Positions 5,978-11,367 of a stretch of 11,367 nucleotides of DNA are shown piece by piece. Position numbers and translations under genes: made by a program. The notes under the pieces were generated by a model. The model worked only from the letters and a program-made list of their open reading frames with translations, made no database searches and had not been told where the DNA came from. Source of the stretch: SLLW01 sp964388615 (GTDB lineage: Bacteria > Bacteroidota > Rhodothermia > Balneolales > Natronogracilivirgulaceae). Location of the stretch: contig CAYMBG010000089.1 in assembly GCA_964388615.1 (NCBI GenBank), positions 1 to 11,367 of the forward strand. Direction: 5' to 3'. Position 1 is the first letter of the stretch. Every line of letters starts with the position of its first letter.

Positions 5978-6724
5978 TCATAATTCCGACTCACTCAAGC
6001 CTCTTTGCCAAATTGGTATATCTTCTTGTATCTCGATGTACTCTTCGTCATATCGGACATATATCTCCACCCGGCGATTAGCACGGCGTCCATCTGGTGT
6101 TTGATTGGTATCAACAGGCCGATACTCCCCGTAACTGCTCGCCTTGAATATTTCCGGTATCAGGCCGCTTACATCCTTGACAAACCGGACCACCGATATG
6201 GCACGGGAAGCCCCCAATTCCCAATTGGAACGGTAGTAAGCCGACTCCATCAGTGGAACATTATCGGTATGTCCCTGTACCTCAATTTCATAGATATCTT
6301 CAGTAAACAGATCTGCCGTGTAAGATAAAATATTTTGCGCCTCCGGCAGCAGCTCCGAAGATCCGCTGTTGAATGTTACGGATTCACTGAGGGTGATACG
6401 GATACCCTCTGGAATAAGGTCAATTTCGAAATGGTTCTCCAACTGTTGCTCTTCAATGTAGTCGATCAACTCCTGCCAGCGCACCAGTCGCTCTTCAAGA
6501 AGATCATCACGATCATCCCTGTCACGTGCCGATTCGCTCATAACCGTTTCATGCTGATCAAGCACGCCGGTTCCTCCCTGAAAGCGCTGTAAAAACTCCT
6601 GGAGAACATCCATATCAATCCCCGGCGTAAGCATATACAACACCACAAAAAAGACCAGCAACAGCGTCACCATGTCGCTGTAGGTCATCAGCCAGTTTCC
6701 AGAGTTTTTCTTAGATCGTCCCAT
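5978..6724 (-). CDS. motB: Stator protein MotB (OmpA-like peptidoglycan-binding domain)
   Basis: Stator subunit that anchors the MotA ring to peptidoglycan and carries the ion-binding aspartate. In its 248 residues a short basic tail (MGRSKKNSGN) precedes WLMTYSDMVTLLLVFFVVLY. Asp17 is the equivalent of the essential Asp32 of E. coli MotB. A linker with the plug region follows (about 34-100). The OmpA-like domain covers about 100-224, with GIRITLSESVTFNSGSSEL, GHTDNVPL, RSNWELGASRA and DGRRANRRVEIYV. The tail 225-248 is acidic and extends past the domain. The gene overlaps the end of motA by 37 nt. The chosen Met leaves a typical short cytoplasmic tail, and the next Met (residue 13) would cut into the membrane helix. 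No Shine-Dalgarno is visible inside motA. Confidence 0.96.
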   Translation of the reverse strand: MGRSKKNSGNWLMTYSDMVTLLLVFFVVLYMLTPGIDMDVLQEFLQRFQGGTGVLDQHETVMSESARDRDDRDDLLEERLVRWQELIDYIEEQQLENHFEIDLIPEGIRITLSESVTFNSGSSELLPEAQNILSYTADLFTEDIYEIEVQGHTDNVPLMESAYYRSNWELGASRAISVVRFVKDVSGLIPEIFKASSYGEYRPVDTNQTPDGRRANRRVEIYVRYDEEYIEIQEDIPIWQRGLSESEL

Positions 6725-7566
6725 TCGCTGTTCTGTTGTTCGGTCCAGTATTGATAGAGCTTATCTTCCCGCTCTTTCGTAATACGTATACCGTCGTGAA
6801 ATTTCAGGTATTCGGCACGATTGGTCGGATCCACATAATTCAGCATCTTTTTCTCCATGATGCGGGGATTTTCACCATCCACTATCGACATGATCGCAAC
6901 CTGGAACATCATTTTGCGGTTGATATCCATTTCACTTAAATACTCCAGCTTGCCGGCAAGCGGATTAAATACCATATTGGCGAAAATGGTACCATAAAGG
7001 GTTGTGAGCAACGCCACAGAGAGGCCGGCGCCTAATGACTGGGGATCAGATATATCCTGCAACATGAGAATCATGCCTATGACGGTTCCAATCATTCCGA
7101 ATGCCGGTGCGTAGGAAGCCATGGCAAACAGCACATTGATAGATGTCTCTATACGACGCTCAATCGTCTTGATCTCATCCTTGAGAATCATCTCCAGATT
7201 ATCCTTGCTTACACCATCGATAGCAAGCTGCAATCCGTTTTTCAGAAAATCCTCCTCGATGTATTCGACATCACTATCCAGTGATATGATCCCGTTTCTG
7301 CGAACGCGGCGGGCAAAGAGGTTCATCAACTCTACGTCCGTTCGCAAATCCACGGACTTCGCCTTCATCATGCCGATAATGGTCTGAAAGCTGTCGCTAA
7401 TGTTTTCCCAGCTGAAGTTTACCATCGTAGCGGCAATCACTCCTCCCAGCACAATGAGCAGGGAAGAGAGGCTTGCAAAAGCGACAAGACTGCCCTGTGC
7501 CATTATGGCAATGAGGACAAGGCTGAATCCTCCTATGAAACCTATGAGTGTCGATCGGTCTAACAT
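6688..7566 (-). CDS. motA: Stator protein MotA (PomA/MotP-like)
   Basis: Membrane subunit of the stator: five copies surround a MotB dimer and push on FliG. The 292 residues match the family length. Four membrane helices are seen at about 6-24, 33-50, 146-169 and 179-205. Charged residues of the cytoplasmic loop (RRVRRNGIISLD, 86-97) fit the FliG-contacting region. The prolines of helices 3 and 4 are present (Pro154 in SYAPAFGMIGT, Pro202 in NPLAGKL). Thr161 in GMIGT and the Thr pair 188-189 in VALLTTLYG are residues found in sodium-type PomA/MotP, where proton-type MotA proteins have Ala or Gly. This suggests sodium drive but does not prove it. The gene is the first after the flgE gap, and its leader holds a strong hairpin a few bases before the ATG. 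Confidence 0.96.
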   Translation of the reverse strand: MLDRSTLIGFIGGFSLVLIAIMAQGSLVAFASLSSLLIVLGGVIAATMVNFSWENISDSFQTIIGMMKAKSVDLRTDVELMNLFARRVRRNGIISLDSDVEYIEEDFLKNGLQLAIDGVSKDNLEMILKDEIKTIERRIETSINVLFAMASYAPAFGMIGTVIGMILMLQDISDPQSLGAGLSVALLTTLYGTIFANMVFNPLAGKLEYLSEMDINRKMMFQVAIMSIVDGENPRIMEKKMLNYVDPTNRAEYLKFHDGIRITKEREDKLYQYWTEQQNSEWDDLRKTLETG

Positions 7567-7571
7567 ACACA

Positions 7572-7620
7572 GGTTATCGACTGTCCGGACAAAAACTCAA
7601 GTCCGGACAGCCTATAAACC
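7572..7620 (-). promoter_or_regulatory. Structured leader with perfect inverted repeat before motA
   Basis: Arms CTGTCCGGAC (7581-7590) and GTCCGGACAG (7601-7610) are a perfect 10-bp inverted repeat with a 10-base loop. In minus-strand RNA the stem can grow by a G-U and a G-C pair. After a small internal loop, GGUU (7617-7620) faces AACC (7572-7575). The structure ends five bases before the motA ATG, and no Shine-Dalgarno is visible there. No T-run follows on either strand, so it is not a classical terminator. It may protect mRNA ends, mark a processing site between flgE and motA, control motA translation, or be a binding site for a dimeric regulator. Confidence 0.6.
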
Positions 7621-7635
7621 AAGGAGATTCTTTCG

Positions 7636-7662
7636 TTCCGTTAAGTAAGGGCTCTTACGGAA
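7636..7662 (-). other. Stem-loop directly after the flgE stop codon
   Basis: Directly behind the flgE TAA, TTCCGT can pair with ACGGAA (7636-7641 with 7657-7662). An alternative inner stem GTAAG/CTTAC (7645-7649 with 7654-7658, 4-base loop) competes with it. There is no T-run, so this is a weak candidate for a 3'-end or processing structure of the hook mRNA. Confidence 0.3.
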
Positions 7663-8925
7663 TTATCGCTTCAGGTTCACCGCTTCCATCAACATCTCGT
7701 CGGAAGTGGATATTACCCGGGCATTGGATTGATATGCCCTTTGTGAGGTGATCATTTCGGTGAATTCATTGGCCAGGTCAACATTGGAGCCTTCGAGTGA
7801 CCCGGAGTTTATGAGGGTGCCGGCAATGTCTTCCGCAGTCGATATAAATTGTTCTCCGGCAGCCGATGTCGTCCTGAAAAGTCCGCCACCAAGCATCTCC
7901 AGGCCGTTTTCATTCTGCACCTGAGCTATGGCTATTTGTGCCTCGGCTTGATTCTGACCGTTGTCGTAAATGCCACGAATCCGGCCCTCACCATCTATTT
8001 CAATGTCAAGCAACTGCCCTTCGGCATGACCATCCTGTGAAAGTACTTTTGCCGTATTGCTTCCTGCATAGTGCGTTATACCGGATCCATGGTCACCTGA
8101 CCCAAAATTAATGTCGAAAGCCATTTCCCCGGCTCCACTATCCGGATCAAACCCCTGGACTTCTATCCCGGTATCACTTGCACCATCTTCTATCAAGTTG
8201 CCATCGCTGTCGAATTTTACTGTCCCGGATACATTGTCAGGTGCATCTTCCGAATCAGGAAACTTAACTTCATAACCCCATTCATTATCCTCACCATTCT
8301 CCATCTTTTCAAACTCAACAATCAATGAATGAGCATTACCCAGACTGTCATAGATGGTGGTACTCACCGTGCGAATATCTCCCTCCTCGCCGGCAAAGTT
8401 TCCACCAAGATTAACCTCTCTCGTTTGACTGGGCTCCAATACTTTCTCGAAATCAATTTCGATATTTTCCAGGCTACCTCCACTACGCACACCGGATCCT
8501 TCCTCGGCATTATATCCTTGCACAGCACGGCCACCCTGATCCACTAACTGCCCGTGTTTATTAAACACAAAGTTCCCGGCTCTGGTCATAAATGACTCGC
8601 TCTCTCCCTTAACCATGAAATAACCTTCGCCTTCAATAGCCAGGTCCGTTGTTCGGCCGGTATTTGTCATCACACCCTGAGTAAAATCACGATCTATAGA
8701 TGCTATACGTACACCCAAACCGACCTGATTGTCCATCTGTGGTGATGAGTCTCCACCGGAATCGCTTCTTCCGATATTCTGGCTCATCAACTCCGCAAAG
8801 GATACCCGTGAGGACTTGAAACCTGCCGTTTCCACGTTTGCAATATTATTACCAATCACGTCCATTTTGGTTTGGAACGATCGCAAACCACTTACACCTG
8901 CGTTCATAGCTCTGATTAATGCCAT
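7663..8925 (-). CDS. flgE: Flagellar hook protein FlgE
   Basis: Structural protein of the hook, exported through the flagellar type III system and assembled under the FlgD cap. The 420 residues show the N-terminal rod/hook motif (MALIRAMNAGVSGLRSFQTK, then MDVIGNNIANVETAGFKSSR), a D1 strand region (TTDLAIEGEGYFMV, 92-105), a variable D2 region (about 160-320), and the conserved C-terminal helix (LANEFTEMITSQRAYQSNAR, then EAVNLKR). The D2 region is very acidic (for example 205-265), which suits a saline environment. No cysteine is present, so spirochaete-type cross-linking is not expected. A strong Shine-Dalgarno (AAGGAGA) lies 7 bases before the ATG. The gene sits 82 bp after flgD and 96 bp before motA. 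Identification is secure. Confidence 0.97.
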   Translation of the reverse strand: MALIRAMNAGVSGLRSFQTKMDVIGNNIANVETAGFKSSRVSFAELMSQNIGRSDSGGDSSPQMDNQVGLGVRIASIDRDFTQGVMTNTGRTTDLAIEGEGYFMVKGESESFMTRAGNFVFNKHGQLVDQGGRAVQGYNAEEGSGVRSGGSLENIEIDFEKVLEPSQTREVNLGGNFAGEEGDIRTVSTTIYDSLGNAHSLIVEFEKMENGEDNEWGYEVKFPDSEDAPDNVSGTVKFDSDGNLIEDGASDTGIEVQGFDPDSGAGEMAFDINFGSGDHGSGITHYAGSNTAKVLSQDGHAEGQLLDIEIDGEGRIRGIYDNGQNQAEAQIAIAQVQNENGLEMLGGGLFRTTSAAGEQFISTAEDIAGTLINSGSLEGSNVDLANEFTEMITSQRAYQSNARVISTSDEMLMEAVNLKR

Positions 8926-8940
8926 AATGTATCTCCTTTT
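8926..8940 (-). promoter_or_regulatory. Strong ribosome binding site of flgE
   Basis: On the coding strand AAAAGGAGATACATT stands immediately before the flgE ATG, with GGAG seven bases from the start. It is among the few good Shine-Dalgarno sequences in this gene run and fits the high copy number of hook protein. The remaining spacer up to 9007 shows a weak GC-rich stem (GCCC/GGGC near 8974-8987) and no recognisable promoter. Confidence 0.8.
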
Positions 8941-9007
8941 ATGTGTAGTGACAGCAAACAGAGAATGCTGCCTGCCCCGAAACGGGCGCTGTTATTGTTC
9001 AATAAAT

Positions 9008-9685
9008 TCAAAAAAGTATGCCGACCTCTTCGACATCGCTGATGGGGACCTCAATGCCGTTAACCGATAATTTGACACCTTCGCCGGTATAACGAACCTT
9101 GGATGCCATACCTTCCACATAGGTAAGCGCTCCAACATTGGAATCTCCATTGGATGCCTCAATTGCTACGTGATACGAACCTTCCGGGACCCGGTTGCCG
9201 CTATCATTCTGCCCGTCCCATCGCCACTCATGTTCTCCAGCTGCCAGATTTTGAAGACTTTCACGCCGTATTTCCCGTCCACTTTCATTCATGATGACAA
9301 TGTCCACATCGGAAGCAGTGTTATTGAGTTTGAAGTTCACGGACGTGGATTCAGCAGGTGGCAGATGTACGACATCAGAGATGGCCTTGACATTCTTACC
9401 GGTCAGCGACGCCGCCAGCGAGTTGGTCAGGCCGGTACTCATCATATCCTGACTTTCCTGCAATTTGCTAAGCCCGTCGTTGACCCCTATCAACTGCTCT
9501 ACCGAGTTGAACTGTGCCAATTGTGCTGCGAAATCAGCTCCATCCAGCGGATTGATCGGATCCTGATGCCGCATCTGCGCAACCAGCAGCTGCAGAAACT
9601 GTTGTTCCCCCATCTCATTGCGCTTGTCCGGATCCCGGTCATTGAAAGCCGCTTGTGTCTGTGCATTGATATTATGTATTTCCAT
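9008..9685 (-). CDS. flgD: Hook capping/scaffold protein FlgD
   Basis: FlgD forms the temporary cap on the growing hook and is needed for FlgE polymerisation. The 225 residues include the highly conserved N-terminal export/assembly block (QQFLQLLVAQMRHQDPINPL, then FAAQLAQFNSVEQL, about 28-66). The middle portion is rich in small residues (SLTGKNV, 93-99). The C-terminal region has the FlgD Ig-like/tudor fold pattern, with GEHEWRWDGQNDSGNRVPEG (150-169) and GMASKVRY before the end. The start ATG is supported by a strong Shine-Dalgarno that overlaps the fliK stop. flgD follows fliK and precedes flgE, the common arrangement for hook genes. Identification is secure. Confidence 0.97.
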   Translation of the reverse strand: MEIHNINAQTQAAFNDRDPDKRNEMGEQQFLQLLVAQMRHQDPINPLDGADFAAQLAQFNSVEQLIGVNDGLSKLQESQDMMSTGLTNSLAASLTGKNVKAISDVVHLPPAESTSVNFKLNNTASDVDIVIMNESGREIRRESLQNLAAGEHEWRWDGQNDSGNRVPEGSYHVAIEASNGDSNVGALTYVEGMASKVRYTGEGVKLSVNGIEVPISDVEEVGILF

Positions 9686-9699
9686 CGTTTACTCCTTTA
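9686..9699 (-). promoter_or_regulatory. Ribosome binding site of flgD overlapping the fliK stop
   Basis: The fliK stop TAA runs straight into AGGAG (TAAAGGAGT), with six bases between this site and the flgD ATG. The overlap suggests that ribosomes ending fliK start flgD. Confidence 0.75.
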
Positions 9700-11367
9700 T
9701 GCCGTCCATTCCATTTGGTTATAGCCAAAATTGCGAACACTTTGAGGTGCTACTTTTTCCACCCGCATAGCTTTGGATTTTCCGGCGGATGGCGCTCGCT
9801 CACGTTGTGAGCCGGGTTCCTGTTTTGTGTCACCAAAGAACCCGGTGAACTCATCCATGCCCTGGTTGTCTAATTGCAGATCAATTTCGATATCGCACTC
9901 TTTCTCCAGATGCTCTCGTATTTCCTGTTGGTGAAGCTGCAACATCCTTCCCAGTTCCGAACTTGACGAACCCAGTTTTAACTGTAAGACGCCATCAACT
10001 TCCCTTGCCGATATCCGGATATTCTTGCCATCATCCAGCGTAAACCTGTGATTCTGCCAGCTACCTGGTCTGGCCCGGTCCGATTCCTTCGCTGACTGGG
10101 CAAATCGGGCTAAACCTGACATGATCTCCCGTTTCACTTCTCCGTTTGTCAACGGAAGCTGATGTAAACGGGATAACATTGCTGACATTTCTCGTTTCTC
10201 CTCCTCGTTTTTCTCGCTTGAGCCGGTATCTGTCAGCACATACTTCTTCCACTCAAATTGCTCTTCATCACTTGCCTTGGCTTCCGCAAAATAGCCGCCG
10301 GTCACCGGCTTTACAGCAGAGAGAGTCTGGTTCTGAACCACTTCACTACTTCCGTTACCGGCGATAACCGGCGCACGAGGCAGTTCAATGACATCAGATC
10401 GTTCGCTGAAAGCTTTTATATGAGCCTCATAACGAGCTGCCTGTAACCGTCCGGACTTCCCATCCGTTTTTTGAGCCGTTTCGGAGCCGTTCTTCATGCC
10501 TTCCTGAATAACACGCAAATCTCCTGACTGATCCTTTTTGTCTGAGGATATTTGCTTATCCGTGATGGATTCCGAACGGGATGCCTGCAACCGCTGGGCA
10601 AATTCACGAGTCATATTTGCATATCTGAGTGCATTTTGAATCGGCTGATTCGTCCGATCTTCTTTATCACTTGAAACGGCAACACGTTCCCTCGCTACAG
10701 CTTCGGATCGCTTCTCCGTATCTGTTCCCGGCGAACCGGATAGCTGCTCCCGCAAAAATCCGAAACGATCCTGGTTACTTTTCCCGGCCTCTTGTCCCTT
10801 CCCGCCAGGTGACATTCTATCATTCTGCTCCATGTACATTCTTTGTACCCGGTTCGCAAGGACCTGGCGACTGGATGCACTCTCTGCTTTTCCAGAACCT
10901 TTTTCACTATTGGCATCCGCCTTGACTTTTTCTGCACCGGCTTGAGCTGACTTTAGGCCGGGTCTTGTTCGCCCCTTTTTTGTATCATCGGATCCTGTTT
11001 TTTTACTGGCATCGGGGTCCCCTTTTTTTGTACGTGACTCAGCGCTATCGCCTGTTTTGGCTTTATCACCCTCAGCTTTTGATTTTTGGCCGGATCGCAT
11101 GTCGTTTGAACCGCTCATCAGGGAAGCTGCATCACTTTGAGCAGATGGCTCATCGACAACTACCTGCTGCCCATCAACACCCCTTTCTGTGTCTGATTCC
11201 GTACTTTCCTCGCTTCCTGCTAACGGAGCCTCAGGCTTGGTCGCTGACTCGGAATTTTTTGTTTTCGAATCACCATCTGAGTCCGATGCCCTCTCGGAAT
11301 CACTTAAATTCTCATCCGTTTGATCCCGGGATTCTGTTTCTGAACGTTCTGTTTGTGCTTCTTCTGA
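9697..11367 (-). CDS. fliK: Flagellar hook-length control protein FliK, 5' partial
   Basis: FliK measures hook length and switches export specificity from hook to filament proteins. The frame is open to the right edge (556 residues visible), so the Met at 11118 is internal and the true start lies outside the window. The visible N-terminal two-thirds is low-complexity, rich in Ser, Asp, Glu, Lys and Gly, with stretches such as DSERASDSDGDSKTKNSE and TKKGDPDASKKTGSDDTKKG, as is usual for the flexible ruler part of FliK. The C-terminal Flg_hook-type domain lies at about 9865-10060 (HRFTLDDGKNIRISA, GVLQLKLGSSSSELGRMLQL, LEKECDIEIDLQLDN). The call rests on this domain pattern and on position before flgD-flgE, since FliK sequences diverge strongly. 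Three A6-A7 runs on the coding strand lie at 10976-11039. Confidence 0.85.
   Translation of the reverse strand, partial: SEEAQTERSETESRDQTDENLSDSERASDSDGDSKTKNSESATKPEAPLAGSEESTESDTERGVDGQQVVVDEPSAQSDAASLMSGSNDMRSGQKSKAEGDKAKTGDSAESRTKKGDPDASKKTGSDDTKKGRTRPGLKSAQAGAEKVKADANSEKGSGKAESASSRQVLANRVQRMYMEQNDRMSPGGKGQEAGKSNQDRFGFLREQLSGSPGTDTEKRSEAVARERVAVSSDKEDRTNQPIQNALRYANMTREFAQRLQASRSESITDKQISSDKKDQSGDLRVIQEGMKNGSETAQKTDGKSGRLQAARYEAHIKAFSERSDVIELPRAPVIAGNGSSEVVQNQTLSAVKPVTGGYFAEAKASDEEQFEWKKYVLTDTGSSEKNEEEKREMSAMLSRLHQLPLTNGEVKREIMSGLARFAQSAKESDRARPGSWQNHRFTLDDGKNIRISAREVDGVLQLKLGSSSSELGRMLQLHQQEIREHLEKECDIEIDLQLDNQGMDEFTGFFGDTKQEPGSQRERAPSAGKSKAMRVEKVAPQSVRNFGYNQMEWTA

Noticed and set aside
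5965..5998. CCGATAA before fliL as a sigma-28 -10 element
   Set aside because: No matching TAAAG-type -35 element at the required distance; similar GCCGATAA matches at 1384 and 7372 lie inside genes and also lack a -35.
8941..9007. Sigma-54 type promoter (GG/GC elements) before flgE
   Set aside because: The GG and GC pairs are not at the required spacing of ten bases.
9170..9724. 184-codon open frame on the plus strand opposite flgD
   Set aside because: Antisense shadow of a clearly conserved gene; no ribosome site and no family pattern in the translation.

Overview
The window holds one flagellar biosynthesis locus: eleven hook, motor and export genes on the minus strand, facing a flagellar sigma factor gene on the plus strand. 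The organism is a flagellated bacterium of medium GC content. The hook protein and the visible part of FliK are rich in Asp, Glu and Ser, and the MotA-type stator carries residues known from sodium-driven motors, so a marine or saline habitat is likely. The FliA - FliK/FlgD/FlgE - MotAB - FliL/M/N/O/P/Q/R set in this style makes me think of the Balneolota/Rhodothermota side of the FCB group, but that is only a guess from overall feel.

Layout, left to right. (1) Plus strand 1-695: FliA (sigma-28), cut by the window edge at its 5' end. It is followed 2 bp later by a small basic unknown gene (698-982). (2) A 44-bp convergent junction. (3) Minus strand, listed in transcription order from the right edge: fliK (5' cut by the window edge), flgD, flgE, a 97-bp gap with a perfect 10-bp inverted repeat, then motA, motB, fliL, fliM, fliN (FliY-like), fliO, fliP, fliQ, fliR. 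motA/motB overlap by 37 nt, and fliM/fliN, fliN/fliO and fliO/fliP are each joined by a 4-nt ATGA overlap. No stretch of 300 bases lacks a gene.

How the genes work together. FliP, FliQ and FliR, assembled with help from FliO, form the export gate of the flagellar type III secretion system. FlgD caps and FlgE builds the hook, and FliK sets its length. FliM and FliN form the C-ring switch. MotA and MotB are the ion-driven stator, and FliL sits at the stator. FliA switches transcription to late genes once the hook is finished. In the widespread ancestral order, fliR is followed in the same direction by flhB-flhA-flhF-flhG-fliA. Here fliA points against fliR, as if that distal block had been inverted.

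I found no unknown system. The points of interest lie inside the standard machine. FliP has lost the Met-Met-Met gasket of the export gate (Ile-Ile-Phe instead). FliR and FliQ also deviate at well-conserved positions. FliM lacks the whole N-terminal CheY-docking segment, proven by an in-frame stop just upstream. FliN carries a large extra N-terminal domain and a long acidic linker. A strong hairpin sits a few nucleotides before the motA start.
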